A stretch of DNA of 64,000 bases from Cyathus striatus (GCA_025738555.1 JAOVFP010000005.1:5208001-5272000); one strand, 5' to 3'; positions 1-13,047 are shown, counted from the stretch's first letter. The notes: generated from the sequence alone by a model not told the origin. A program made the numbers and translations.

Positions 1-1083
1 CCCTCGGCCTCATCTCAACAGGCATAATGACCTAGCCAAGCGTGCTTCAGGGGACGTTCATATCTACAAACGCTTTAACAGTGCAAGATGGTCTTTCTAT
101 GATGTTGGGCTGTAGGTGAAGCAATAATATTAGACCCTGATCATGTTAATCGCTTTTATGCTAGTGGTGCCTGTGGCCAATACAATGTTGAATCCGATTT
201 CGTACGTCAATTTTAATCGTTATTTTATATTAGAATGCTAAACGGTGTCAAAAATAGATCGTCGCCCTTAATACTGATGTATGCCATAATATATCTCCTT
301 GAAGGAGCAAGTGGCTAATATCGTTTCGTAGCAATATGGTAGTGGATATCCTGGGCCAAACTGCTTCAAGACTATTACCATGTCATACGGTGGAAAAACT
401 ACAACTGCTACAATTATGGATCAGGTATTTATCATTACCTCGTCTTTATGTATCATGAAATAACATATTCTTAGTGTCCCGGTTGCCCTTATGGAGGACT
501 AGACCTTTCCCGTGGTCTATTCAAATTCTTCGCTGCGGAAAGCGTAGGTATTATTTATGGTGAATGGTCCTTCAGCGATAGCAGTGGTGACAGTGCATCA
601 ACTACCTATGTTGAGGCTATCACGTCCACTACGAAGAAGACTACCACAAAGGCTACCACTTCACAATGGACGCCAACCACTACTTGGACGCCCGAGCCTA
701 CCTCCACCTGGGTACCTGACCCCACCACGTCTTCTACTAAGAAGACTAAAACTAGCACCTGGGTGGAGCCATCTTCAACTACCAGTAGCGTTGAACCCAC
801 ATCTAGCACTGTCGCTAGTAGCACAAGCATCAGTATCAGTGCCAGTGCCAGTGCCAGCACCACGGTATTATCTAGTAGTGCTGCGCCCCCGTCGTCTTCA
901 GTGCCATCTTCTGCAGGCTTTATTGCGAGCTCTGTCAACTTCTCTAGCGGGGCTGCTAGTGGATTAGCCGTACCCACTGGAACTATCGTTTCCGGCGAGA
1001 ATGATCCCAACAACATGAACTCGATCAACAGCTTGTTCATCAACTTAGGGGGACTCGTCACGGGTGCTGCAAAAGCAGACTGA
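1..1083 (+). CDS. Expansin-like secreted protein (RlpA-like double-psi beta-barrel), 5' end missing
   Basis: The window opens inside this gene. Spliced reading gives a DPBB domain with a GACGQ block, VALNT, the motif CFKTITMSYGGKTTTATIMD followed by CPGCPYGGLDLS, and GIIYGEWSF, all typical of fungal expansin-like or loosenin-like proteins that act on the cell wall. At least three introns (starting near 111, 204, 261) interrupt the domain, and another starts near 425. After the barrel comes a long Ser/Thr-rich tail with degenerate TTTW(T/E)P units and a SISASASAS stretch, probably O-glycosylated, ending near a weakly hydrophobic C-terminus. Signal peptide and start lie upstream. Family assignment is firm; catalytic activity is not implied, since these proteins are usually non-hydrolytic. 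Confidence 0.85.
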
Positions 1084-1400
1084 CCATTTCATTAATGCTA
1101 TTTTTATGGGAGATTGATTGGACACAGATACCTTCTTTATTACAGTCGGCTAGTTACGTGATTTTGGCCATATTACTATATCATGGACCACATTCCGTCG
1201 TCGTACGGCTAATTTCATCTGAAATATAATTGTCATAAATAATGTAAGAAACGCAAATCATATTGTTCACGCAACGAAATACAACCATTACAACACGGTA
1301 AACCGTAAAGCACCTACAAGAAGCAAAAATATAAGTAATGTTACACAGAAGTACATACACTTCATAGAAAAGACAAGAACTACAGAGAGAACTTTCGGTT

Positions 1401-2468
1401 TCAATGGATACGAGACACGAGGAGAACCTGCAACCCATGATCTTTCACCCACTTCAAAGAAGCGGGGTTCTTGTTCTTTCGGATGGCGCGAATGAGGGAG
1501 CTCTTGCTGGGATGCAACAATTTCTGCATAGCGTCTGGGCCCTGATCACGGACAGCGAGATATTCACGAATATTCAGAAATGCCTTCGATTTCAAGTATG
1601 CTTTGGCGGACGTAAGCGTGGTCGGCAACTGCGATGTCGTTAAACCGAGCTCAACGATGAGACTCTGTAAAAGAGTAAGACGATAGCCTGCGTTATTCTT
1701 TATTTGGGGATTGGACAAAAATCTAGTGTCGTACTTTGAATGACTGATATCGCTAAATGATAAAGTGGAGACTTACGACGATATAAAGCGGCTCGCTTCT
1801 TCGTATTTGCTCAGTGGACTCTCTGGTTCATCCGCCACCGAAAGACGATCCGAGCTATCGTCGATCAATGACCGAGCACCGAGTCCAAGAGGTGAAGAGG
1901 GATACGTATGATTATCCTCCCCAGACTTACTGGGTTTTGAGTCAAGTTTAATGGAGGCAGAGGAAGTGCATGTAGACCCGGTGGCAGAATTTGCAGCAGG
2001 GGAAGATTGGAATTTGCGAACTGCTTTGCGCCTGCTACGACGCTTCTTCGCGGCGGCCTTCCTTCTCTCTCGCTTCCTTTCTGCCTCCTCAGTACTGTCC
2101 TTCAGTTTCAAAGATTCTATCCGCTTAACCAGTTTCTCACTATCCTCCCCCAATTTACTTTCTGTCGCAACGGGAACGGAGTGCCCCTCGGCACTACGGA
2201 TGTCGCTGGGTTTGTGTCTACTGATAAGCACGAGATCTTCGTCTGAAGAGTAACCACTGCCGTCGGTAAATTCGAGGTCTGACTCGCTTAGGCAGACCCG
2301 GTTCGCTTCCTGTCGTGAGACGGTCCACACAATCTCATCCTCCGATCCTTCACCATCTAAAACATTAGTTGGTTCGCTGAAGGTGACGGATGAAGACAAG
2401 CTCTGGACGTAGTCAAATGAAGAAGTGGTGGAGAGTGCGGGGGAGTGTAATTTGGACTGATGAGACAT
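1401..2468 (-). CDS. Unknown Ser-rich protein with basic central region
   Basis: I do not recognise this gene. The start is ATG at 2468 (MSHQSKLHS); one intron, 1776 to 1723 with GTAAGT donor and CTAG acceptor, joins two exons in frame into about 337 residues ending at 1401. The N-terminal half is Ser/Asp/Glu-rich; the middle holds a Lys/Arg stretch (KRERRKAAAKKRRSRRKAVR) that looks like a nuclear localisation or nucleic-acid-binding segment, preceded by a short heptad-like run (RIESLKLKDSTEEAE). The C-terminal 110 residues are better ordered (LIVELGLTTSQLPTTLTSAKAYLKSKAFLNI) and may be the conserved part. A nuclear role is only inferred from composition. Confidence 0.75.
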
Positions 2469-2808
2469 TGTGAAGTGCACCACCCAGGTCAAGTCGAGTG
2501 TGGGTAACTCTATGTGCTGTGCAATGGGGCGGGGCTGGAGGCGGAGAGATATTTATGACTATGTATCTATTTGCTGCTCTGAGCAAGAGACTGAATGATG
2601 GGAATGCTGTCTATCAACGGTAGCTTGGATACCTGTACAGGATGCGTGTTTAAGCAGAGATGAGAGAGTGGCGGAAGGAAGGAAGAGTGGGACGGCTCAT
2701 TCAAAAGAATTGCGGAATTAATACGGAATGCGTGCCTTCAATTAAAACACAGCTTCAAGTTATCTACTCCGTGCAGTACCTTTACATAGAAAACGAGGTG
2801 AAACGTGT

Positions 2809-4918
2809 CTATGCAGCAATCTTCCAATACACAACGCTATTTCCATATCCAGTTGTAATGTGCTGTTCGACTTCGACCTCATTCTTCCAGACCTTTCCCC
2901 TGAGGTCACGAACTGTACTTGCTTTCCTGTTCATCAACGTGAATCTTTCTCCTCGAGAGTCGTGCAACGTAATTGGGCCAGGAGCACTTGATCTCTTCCC
3001 GTTGCCAAGCTCGAAGTCAAAATTCTTTCCCCAGAGCATGAGATCTCTTCCACCGACACTGCTAGAATCACCAGCAGAGTTCAGCGTAAGGAGAACGTGC
3101 CCTGTAGGTGAAACATTGATTTCATCTGGAACAATGGGTTCTAGCGCTCCAGCCTTGTCATTGTCTAAACGCAGGATGAGTGCATAGAGCTTTATCTGAG
3201 TTCATATTTATACCCACATTGCATCAACCCACTAACGTTCTTCACCCGTACTGGTGTACTTTGAGCATTGCTATAGGTATTATTGCCGAGGCCACCGTAC
3301 TGCCCATTTCCACACATCAAAACATCCACAGCATTGAATGACCCTGTCTTATGCTCAACCGTGAATGATGTCAGGTCGCCACCTAGATGATAACTTTATG
3401 TTTGCCTGGTTATCGTGAGTGTTTAAGATACTAACGAACCAGCAGTGACATTGGTGCAAGCACTCCTTGTTTCAAGGGTATTGGTCTTCCACAAAGTCAC
3501 TTCAGTAGGGACAACAATAGTGTCAAGGTTTACATTGCTACCTAGGCCAATCTGGCTGAAGTAGATATGTCGATGTCAAAATGGACAATTCTCGTGAAAT
3601 GAATGCACTGACCCATATTCATTCGCACCCCAACCCTAAGACACGGCCTGTCGAGGTCCTTGCAAAGCTAGTTTTTCTACCAGCTGCAAGTTGCATAATA
3701 TTAACTCCTCGCAAGACAGGAATTTCAAATAAGATAGGACAGAAATGAACACTTATATCATCAATGGCTGAGAGAATATTCGAAGTAGGGGCCGGCTCTG
3801 ACGTGGTTAAACGCGCTGCCCTAGATGCTTTTGAGTACGGGTCCCTCACTGATTTGGGGACTAGTTCAACTTGAAGATTGAGCTGCAGACACTAGGGGAG
3901 CATGCGGATCTGAAATATCTATCTTTCGGAATCCAAGTTGACCATATTCATTGGCATTTTTATTGACAGGATGCGCGTAGGCGCGACCTTTGGATGTTAA
4001 AGCCAGTAAATGATTTTCACCCGCTGAAATTTGAACAACCCTAGTAAAACGTCAGTGTTAAAAAGTTTGTGAAATAGAAAGATATTAAGATGCGACAAAC
4101 TGACTTCTCGTTCCAGAAAAGTGCTTCCTTAGGTGCACTTCAGCAAAACCAACAGCTTCATCCTCACCCCATAACCAACCTGTACTCCACCATGAACCAC
4201 TTGAAGGCGTAGGGGTGCCGGCGGAAAGCTCCTGCGCTTTTTCATTGGCTGCAAGGACATATATCCTACCGGATGCGGAGAGAGCGTATAGTTTCAACTC
4301 GGTTGCCTGTAATTGAACAATATTCTGTAGTTACCATGTTCAGCACTGATGAATAATGATCAGCAACTTGGAACATACTTTACCGCGCAAAGTCAACTTC
4401 GGTGACTTTGGGCCTTCAGTAAAAAAACCGTCTCCCCACTGATATACATCGCCTCTGGCATCAATGCAAGCAGCATGCTTTTGATGAACCACTAAATCCC
4501 GTAGTGCAACGTTGTTGAGCCACTTTGCAACAAAAGGTACGCGAATGGGTTCCTGTAAAGGATCATCCGGCGAAAGAGTTTTGTAACTTTATGCAATATA
4601 AGTTAGATACATATGTAAGTGACACACGACATACGTATTTGATCCCCATACTAGCGTCTGCAGTTCTTTCGGGTTGATTATGCTTGACCATACTGGCTTT
4701 ACTGTCTGTTCTTTGGCACTCGGAGCTTCGGGTGTCGAGTCGTTATAAACTGTTTGAACAGTGGTATACATTACAATCGAGGCGACAGTTACTGCTACAA
4801 CCATGTTAAAACCGCGGTTAGTGTTTATTGTGTGTTGGGCATTGCGCATGGAAGAAGCGGTCTGACTATGAAGTCGACGAAAATGAGGCCGGAAAGAATG
4901 TCCAGCGCGTCGAAGCAT
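2809..4918 (-). CDS. FMP25: Mitochondrial RCC1-repeat protein, FMP25-like (complex III assembly)
   Basis: Multi-exon gene starting at ATG 4918. The N-terminus is Arg/Ser-rich (MLRRAGHSFRPHFRRLHSQ), as in a mitochondrial presequence, followed by a hydrophobic segment at about residues 39-58. The body contains RCC1-type blades: LQTLVWGSNT, GDVYQWGDGFF, VVQISAGENHLLALTSKGR, WGANEYGQIGLGS, MCGNGQYGGLG, LMLWGKNFDFELGNG. This layout (presequence, one membrane span, RCC1 propeller) is that of yeast Fmp25, needed for assembly of respiratory complex III. The blade at about 3620-3640 reads GRVLG then needs a +1 shift to continue as WGANEYG; see findings. It is divergent from the P5CR gene over a 228 bp shared promoter. 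Confidence 0.8.
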
Positions 4919-5069
4919 GTCTGCACTCTATAGAACAGGATTAAAATAAGAATTCAAGTATGTGTATTCGAGCAAGTACCTTTTGTGCTCACTGTTGCAG
5001 CTTTCTCAATGCTGGCACCGTACAAGTCGGAAACATGGTGCTGCACGTCCGACTCCGGAACGCGTCGAT

Positions 5070-5075
5070 CACGTG
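5070..5075. promoter_or_regulatory. CACGTG motif in FMP25-PRO3 divergent promoter
   Basis: Perfect palindromic E-box in context ATCACGTGG within the 228 bp between two divergent starts. Fungal bHLH factors of the Cbf1 type bind RTCACGTG. Binding here is inferred only from the motif and its position. Confidence 0.45.
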
Positions 5076-5146
5076 GATAACTATAGCAAGCTAGGCGATA
5101 AGTATTATCACAGTCCAATCACAGTCATCCCATCTTCTCCGCAAAA

Positions 5147-6354
5147 ATGGGATATACACTCTGCGTGCTAGGTGTCTATACTAATCAACTGCACTACAGC
5201 TTCACACTCTAACTATAGCTATAGGATGTGGCACTATGGGCATTGCTATTCTTTCCGGCGTCATTGACAGTTTAGATTCAGCATCCAAGTTGCACAACGC
5301 ATTCAATCCAAAATGGGAGTCACATACGCCTGGTACATTGACTCCAGTCGGTCCTCCTGATGCTGCTATGGCTACGCGTTACATCGCATGCGTCAGCCGT
5401 GAAGAAAGTTCAAGAAAATTGCGTGTCATTTTCGATGGTCTCGGTCAGTTAGGACAGGCCGTTGAAGTCCTTGTGGCTCAGAACGTAGACGCTGTCAAGC
5501 AATCAGATGTCGTTCTTCTCTGGTATTTTATGTTATTTCATGATATGTACTTTGATAGATGACCAATCCCAGTTGCAAACCACAGCTTGCGCATGCCATC
5601 CTTAGCGAACCTGGAATGTCTGAAGCTCTAGAAGGCAAACTGCTTATTAGCATCCTTGCTGGTGTAACGATAACCCAGCTTACTGGCTGGGTAACTTCTT
5701 CCACACGAGTCGTTCGTGCTATGCCTAATACACCTTGCAAGGAAGGTCTTTCTGTGTTATATCTCTCGTTAGAATGTTTATTTACCCCACTGTAGATTCG
5801 CGAAGGCATGACGGTAGTTTCCAACGTCGCACCATCCTCTCACGCAGAAAGTGATCGCTTAATCATACTTAAAATATTCTCTTCCATTGGCAGGTGTCGC
5901 TTTCTTGAGGAGAAGCATTTTGATGCGTGTACTGCTCTATCAGGTTCGGGGCCGGCATTTGCTTGCATTTTCTTGGAGGCAATGGCAGATGGCGGTGTGA
6001 TGATGGGTCTTCCCAGAGCTGAAGCACTCGAGTTAGCTGCACAGAGTATGCACTTGAGCTATTCACAACCATGACCTCTTGCTTATTTTCTCGTCTTGCC
6101 AGCTTTGCAAGGTGCAGCTCGAATGGTGTTGCAAGGTGGTGCTCATCCTGCTCAAATCAAGGACGCAGTTACTAGTAAGTAATCTCGCATATAGTCAGCC
6201 TTACATTTTTAATCAGCGCGTTGTAGCTCCCGGAGGATGTACAATTGCTGGTTTATTAGCGTTGGAAGACGGTCGGGTTCGCTCCACCATTGCTCGCGGT
6301 ATTCAAATCGCAACAGAGCGTGCCAGTGAACTGGGACAGACTCCCAAAAAATGA
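5147..6354 (+). CDS. PRO3: Pyrroline-5-carboxylate reductase
   Basis: Last step of proline synthesis: reduces 1-pyrroline-5-carboxylate to proline with NAD(P)H. The first exon (MGYTLCVLG, 5147-5171) splices to CGTMGIAILSG, giving the Rossmann dinucleotide motif GCGTMG. Further exons give DVVLL, CCKPQLA, VVRAMPNTPCK, the catalytic-domain signature ALSGSGPAFAC, GLPRAEALELAAQ, and PGGCTIAGLLALEDGRVRSTI, then ends SELGQTPKK. At least five introns of 45-60 nt. The exon after NTPCK appears to include four extra residues (EGLS) before IREGMTVVS because the only frame-preserving donor is at about 5752; this boundary is uncertain. The protein is full length for the family. Confidence 0.93.
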
Positions 6355-7190
6355 ACTCTGTATTCCTGGTTCAGACCTCGTTTATAACTCTAAAAAAACT
6401 TGCATAATGATACATACTATACAACGAACAGAATGCAAGCTCATTCATTATGAAGGAACTATCACACTTTCGCTTGCTCAAACCATCCAGAGAATGAACA
6501 AGCATCTAAAGCCTTTGAAATCTAAACATATATTTAACTACGTAAGACTACAGTTTGTACCCGATTTTACACTATTCTCTATCGATAAAGAGAACCGCGT
6601 TCATCACGGGTGATCAATATCAATGATGATACAGACCACACATTAGTCTTGCTCCCATAAAATGAGGACGGTCGTGTAGCATGATAAAGAACGCCGCCCA
6701 GAGTGTTGAGGAGCATGAAGAAATATGAAGAAATGATAAGAAGCAACTAAATTTATTACAACCTGAATCAGGGTAAGTGAATTGTTTCGAAGAGATAGTC
6801 AATGGGCAACTCACATTAATATACAAGGAACAAGTCCGCCCAGTTACGAGCTTACTACTAGATAGGTAGATGTCTCCAATCTTTTGGGCTAACCTCTCCC
6901 CACGACACGGTTTAACCTCATGCGCGATCTTGGAAGAAATAGAAGAGGAAGGAAACAAGAAAGGACCATTTTCATATCGCTCTTTTGAATGGGCGCCAAT
7001 CCGTGTGTAAATGCGGAAGGACGCTAAAGTGACAGAGCTGGTCATGGCATGATGACTTTGATTTAAATGCTTCGACGAAAAATGAAATAAATTTGAAAAT
7101 GAAGTAATGTACAATGAAACACCTGAGGAGCACTGTTAGAGATAGTTTAATGACGAAGGAAAGTGGACTCTTACCATGTGAATAAACCAA
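6355..7190. other. Convergent intergenic gap between PRO3 and RPT3
   Basis: AT-rich stretch between two convergent stop codons. No recognised gene. It contains the weak minus-strand candidate listed separately; the remaining sequence looks like untranslated 3' regions. No repeat or RNA gene was seen. Confidence 0.5.
6648..7044 (-). CDS. Possible small membrane protein, weak candidate
   Basis: Tentative. A reading from ATG near 7044 (MTSSVTLASFRIYTRIGA) stays open to LYIN near 6820, then a well-formed intron (GTGAGT to TTCAG, about 6818 to 6768) joins in frame to a hydrophobic exon (VVINLVASYHFFIFLH) that ends near 6648. The product would be about 115 residues with one membrane segment. I do not recognise the family, and it could be chance reading of the RPT3 3' region, since it lies downstream of RPT3 on the same strand. 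A matching spliced transcript would be needed. Confidence 0.2.
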
Positions 7191-8820
<1,630 letters not shown>

Positions 8821-8999
8821 GGTGGGGGTAATAGCGACAAGTGGGATGAGAGGAAAGAGCTGACGCGGCTTAGAAGGACGCGTTAACCTGTGTGCCCGAA
8901 AGAGAAAGAGGATCGTGGGAACAATTATCTGATTTTGTCGTGTGCTCGCTGCTCAGATCTCAAACGCTGGTTGAGGCAGACTCCAAGTTCAATATAACC

Positions 9000-9861
9000 A
9001 TGGCTCATGTAGTATCTTCCTTGGACCAGCCCTCCAACTATAAGGACTCTCAGAGCCGTGTCGACCGTCAGAAGCAAAATGAACTCTTGTCAAAGTCGAC
9101 AACCCTCTACGTAGGTGCACCCCCGCACTTCATTCTCTATCCCGGTGACAACATTCCTAGGTTGGTAACTTGAGTTTCTACACAACAGAAGAGCAAATAT
9201 ATGAGCTATTTGCGAAATGCGCCAGCCCAGATGACGGCGGAGGCATTAAGCGTATTATCATGGGGCTAGACAGGAATACAAGGTACGCAGCGCCTTGCAC
9301 TTGTTTTTGCATTCGCACACCAAACCAAACCTTCTCTTATTCTAAATAGAACACCGTGTGGTTTTTGCTTTGTAGAGTACTATACGCATGCAGAGGCACT
9401 GGCCAGTATGAGGTATGTCAGCGGCACAAAGCTCGACGAACGGATAATACGTTGCGACTTGGACCTCGGATACAAAGAGGGCCGACAATTCGGACGAGGG
9501 AAGAGCGGCGGGCAAGTGAGAGATGAACACAGGCAGGACTACGACCCAGGCCGAGGTGGATGGGGTGCACAGGCACAAAGGCTGGAAATTGAAAGGAGAA
9601 GAGAGGTGGAGGAGCGTTACGCTGATGCACAAGATGGACCAGGCGCCGTTGCAGGTGGTGGAGGTGACTGGAAGGAGGCAGAGAATCTGGCACCTGAGGC
9701 TGGCAAACTTAAGCGTGGAAGGTCACCAGATGACGACGGAGACAACACACGATTGGTATGTTTTGCTGGTTTGGTGATAATCTTGCGCGTGTTAATGTGT
9801 TTTAAATTTATAGGGTCAACGTACACGGGTAGACGAGGGTGGCGATGATGCTCGTATGTAA
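9000..9861 (+). CDS. CBC2: Nuclear cap-binding complex small subunit (CBP20)
   Basis: Binds the m7G cap of nuclear transcripts as a dimer with the large subunit, feeding splicing and export. Four exons (9000-9110, 9161-9282, 9350-9755, 9814-9861) give 228 residues. RNP2 is LYVGNLSFY (created across the first intron) and RNP1 is [14 protein letters not shown]; between them [21 protein letters not shown]. Cap-stacking tyrosines are expected in the N-terminal STTLYVG and YKDSQSR regions, both present. After the RRM, the RGG-like tail ([21 protein letters not shown]) is conserved in the family; the remaining Glu/Gly-rich extension is fungal. An upstream ATG at 8892 is in a different reading and was not used. 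Confidence 0.95.
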
Positions 9862-10289
9862 TTTTTATTGTCTTATACAATGCTATTGTCGCGTTGTGCT
9901 CTTGAGTTTCATATGATAGAACTTAATTAAGAATTTGGGGCATATTAACACGGGTTTTATCAATATCAATATGGATTGCAAATAGGTATAGTTATTAAGA
10001 AGTATTAATAAATAACACGAGCATGTATAATACTTCTGGAAAGGCCGGCCAGAACCCAACGTGTCCTATGGAGGTCTCTTACAAGTCGATGAGCCTCAGA
10101 TTCAGACTCTAATTTCACAATGAAGCGCGAGTGCATTGAAAACTCGCCGTCAGGACTTGTATGGCGTTAGTTCAACATTAATAGGTTGTAAAATGGCAAC
10201 CTACAGTGGTATTTTATGAATGTCTGGTTTTGCCGTCGTTGATCTGGCCATAAATTAGTGCAACATATATGGCGAGAAGAACAGTAACG
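9862..10289. other. Convergent intergenic gap, no gene seen
   Basis: AT-rich DNA between the stops of CBC2 and the RRM-like gene. Only untranslated 3' sequence is inferred; no ORF, repeat or RNA gene stands out. Confidence 0.6.
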
Positions 10290-10913
10290 TTACGCCGATG
10301 ATTCCCCTCTTGTTGACTTTACAACTTTATAATTTATGAGAAGCTTTGCGAGATCACGAGGCTCAGTTCTTCCTGGAGCACCCCATATTGTGACCATTTT
10401 CTCTGTGCCCGAAAGACCCGCAGATGGACCATTTCCCAAAAGGACGCCCCGTTCTGCAGCTTCGGCACGACCTGCTACACCACGGCTGCGGGATGAAGCA
10501 GCAGATATAGCTTTAGATTTTGTGGTCGAGGGATTGGCCTGAATTCCAGATATTGTTACATTCCGCAAGTGTTCGATGTTTTCTTTTAGACGATCGTATT
10601 TAGACAGCGTGATTACAGCCCGTCCGCTCGGCCTGAAACGTTGATAGTCAAGTTCAACTGGAGGCGAAGGTAAGGTATAATCTTCGTAATAGTAGAGTGT
10701 CTCTACCATTAATAACATCCTTAACCTCCTCGCGAAATATGGCCCGTCGAACATCAGCAGGCGTAGCCGTCTTGGGTATATTGCGAAGAATAATCTTCGG
10801 CGGGCCTTTATCAGCGCATCATTAGTCTCATGTGGTAAATACAAAGTTGGAATGCACTGCATACTAATATTTTTTGAGAGATTAGAGGAGGTGGCTAAGG
10901 CTCTGTGCGCCAT
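10290..10913 (-). CDS. Small RRM-like RNA-binding protein, probably mitochondrial
   Basis: Three exons. Exon 1 encodes MAHRALATSSNLSKNIS; an intron with GTATGC donor, an ACTAAT branch-like element and AAAG acceptor leads to PPKIILRNIPKTATPADVRR, an RNP2-like strand plus helix 1; a second intron leads to VELDYQRFRPSGRAVITLSK, where the RNP1 position is weak. The C-terminal part (SGTEKMVTIWGAPGRTEPRDL) resembles a second RRM first strand and helix. The N-terminus is Ser-rich and lacks acids, compatible with mitochondrial import. Family not named; RNA binding is inferred from the RRM-like pattern. Divergent from SNRNP27, 190 bp apart, with a CACGTG between. Confidence 0.65.
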   Translation of the reverse strand: MAHRALATSSNLSKNISMQCIPTLYLPHETNDALIKARRRLFFAIYPRRLRLLMFDGPYFARRLRMLLMVETLYYYEDYTLPSPPVELDYQRFRPSGRAVITLSKYDRLKENIEHLRNVTISGIQANPSTTKSKAISAASSRSRGVAGRAEAAERGVLLGNGPSAGLSGTEKMVTIWGAPGRTEPRDLAKLLINYKVVKSTRGESSA

Positions 10914-10988
10914 CGCGTTGGCTGGCCTTGGTAGTAATAACTTCGTCGAACGCGGAGAAATCCGAAAAGTGCAAAGGTGTGCTTATGG

Positions 10989-10994
10989 CACGTG
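10989..10994. promoter_or_regulatory. CACGTG motif in RRM gene-SNRNP27 divergent promoter
   Basis: E-box in context GGCACGTGACT, within the 190 bp separating divergent starts at 10913 and 11104. Confidence 0.4.
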
Positions 10995-11103
10995 ACTATT
11001 GTTACATAGGGAAGAGTTGTTTGAAGTCGAAGTGTCGAACTAAACACTGCTTCTCTTTCACTACATCTTTCCACAAATTAATTTCTACGTTCCTGCCTTG
11101 AAC

Positions 11104-12048
11104 ATGTCATCAAGAGACGACCACAGAAGACAGGATAGAAGCTGGGAGAGAGATAATAGAGGGGATAGGGACAGAAGAGATAGATACCCGCGTGGTGGTG
11201 AACATGGCCGACACAGAGAGGAAGGAAGGAGGCGTACGAGTCGTTCTCGGAGTCCCGCTCGTGGGGAGAGGGATAGGAGGGGAGCAGGTATGTTCCTCAG
11301 TGGCAATTATTACATGTTATTCAACCTTCTCATTCACCAACTGCGCAGGCCGAAGGGATTACAGAAGAGACGATGATAGGCGAGAATATCGACGAGATGA
11401 AGACGGCAGAAGGGATAAGGATGGATTTAAAGGCGGGGATAATAGGGACAGGGATAGAGGAGCAGCGGAAAGAGAGAGAGATAAAAAGGACGGCAAAAGG
11501 AGAGATGACAAAGGAAGAGAGACTCTACATGGAGAAGATGAACGAAGCTCTAATCATGATGCTCGTCCCCCAAGAAATCTTGGACTAAAGCCAGAAGGGA
11601 CTTCAACGTCTAGTCAAGGTGAGCTGCCTATATATACTGCCTATACGTCTCAGCGAAGCTGATGTATGTGTAGATGTGTCCACACCCACTTCATTGTCAA
11701 GACCTAATCTTGATCCAGACGCAGAAGAACCTGGTACCGAAGAAGGTGAAGCTATGGACGAAATCGATGATGACAGCGCTGCCATGATGGCCATGATGGG
11801 TGTAGGTGGATTTGGCTCCACCAAGGTTCAATATTTCTTTTCAGGCCTCGAGTCCATTTTAATCTTACATTTGTGTTTCTTAGGGTAAGCATGTTACTGG
11901 AAACCAAGAAGGGGCCGTCAACGTCAAGAAAATGAGAACCTGGCGTCAATATATGAATAGGTAGGTCGGATTACCTTCTTAAAAGCACAGATATTCACCT
12001 GTTTGTAGGCGTGGCGGTTTCAACAGACCTTTAGACAAGATCAAATAG
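11104..12048 (+). CDS. SNRNP27: U4/U6.U5 tri-snRNP 27 kDa protein
   Basis: Spliceosomal protein of the tri-snRNP. The N-terminal two thirds is an RS/RD-rich region (DRDRRDRYPRGG, SRSRSPARGERDRR, many Arg-Asp and Arg-Glu pairs). The diagnostic C-terminal SNRNP27 domain is complete: MMGVGGFGSTK, GKHVTGN, VNVKKMRTWRQYMNRRGGF, NRPLDKIK, then TAG at 12046. Four introns; the one at about 11827-11882 divides STK from GKHV and the next falls inside QYMNR. The start is ATG 11104 (MSSRDDHRRQ). In this family the domain lies at the extreme C-terminus, as here. Confidence 0.93.
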
Positions 12049-12450
12049 GTTTCTTCGCATCTCAATAATGGACGGAGTGTTCGCAGTTGAGTGCCCCTGC
12101 CTTGTAGATTACATTTATGTTGCTTTCACAATTTTATAACTGGATAGGACGTGGGTAAATCACCTGTTATATACAACTACTTGAGGCTGTAGCTTGATGC
12201 AGTACAGGTGAGATTTTTTCAGTTTACTTCGTTCATTCATCGGGACTAAGTAGTACAATGGAAACGCGATACGGAATATGTAAGGAAATATAAAAACAAC
12301 TGATAGCTGAACAATGTCCGTCTGGCTGGCGTATCGGATCGTGAACGAGGATGGTAGCAGCGTGAGACCAATGAAGGTGACGCAACGAAGGGAAGCATCT
12401 CCTTCCTCCTTCTCTTCCAAAACTCCTACGCCAATGGCGTATAACCCAAC
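12049..12450. other. Convergent intergenic gap, no gene seen
   Basis: Space between SNRNP27 and eIF1 stops. An open minus-strand reading across 12160-12420 is a continuation of the eIF1 3' flank and resembles nothing known. Confidence 0.55.
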
Positions 12451-12977
12451 TCAGAAACCGTGCACCTTGATGGTAGATTTCTCGATGCCATTCTCAGTCA
12501 AGAATGTAGAAATCTTTGCACGCTGGTCACCCTGAAGCTGGATGACTTGACCCATCTTCTCGTCGTCAACGAGTGTTCCATTGCAGGCAAACTCCTACAG
12601 TGATGATGTAAGTGCACGACGATAAATGGGCATTAAGAGCGGTATATATTACATACCTTCTTGAAGGCTTTCAGGAGTTTCTTGGAATCATATTCTGAAT
12701 AACAAATAACAATTGTCAGCAAGCATTTTACGATCGGAAGTGAAATAATAAGAATGTACGTTTGGGTAAACCCTGCAAGGTGGTCAAAGTCTTCCTGCCA
12801 TTCCTTTGCTGAATACGAATGTGAATGTAATCAGAGGTGGATCCAACGTCAGCGGTATCTGCAAGAGGGTCCCCTTCGTCTGCAAAGGGATCTAAAAATG
12901 ATAGGTTAGGGCGATCGATAAGGAGATGATGCTGAGAGAAAGCAGATACCGTAGGAGTTGAGGTTCTGCACGCTCAT
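12451..12977 (-). CDS. SUI1: Translation initiation factor eIF1 (Sui1)
   Basis: Scanning factor on the 40S subunit that monitors start-codon recognition. Exon 1 (MSVQNLNSY) joins DPFADEGDPLADTADVGS, then YIHIRIQQRNGRKTLTTLQGLP, DSKKLLKAFKKEFACNGTL, and EKMGQVIQLQGDQRAKISTFLTE, ending STIKVHGF. All SUI1-domain blocks are present and the length (about 113 residues) is normal. Four exons, typical short introns. The initiator ATG at 12977 has context CGATGA rather than a strong AnnATGG; poor context of its own AUG is a known autoregulatory feature of eIF1 genes, so this may be functional. A TATA element lies 71 bp upstream. Confidence 0.95.
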
Positions 12978-13047
12978 GCGATGAATGGAAAAACAGAAAA
13001 TGAAGACTGAGTGGGGGTTGTTGATGAAGAAAGAGACGAAGCCTGGG

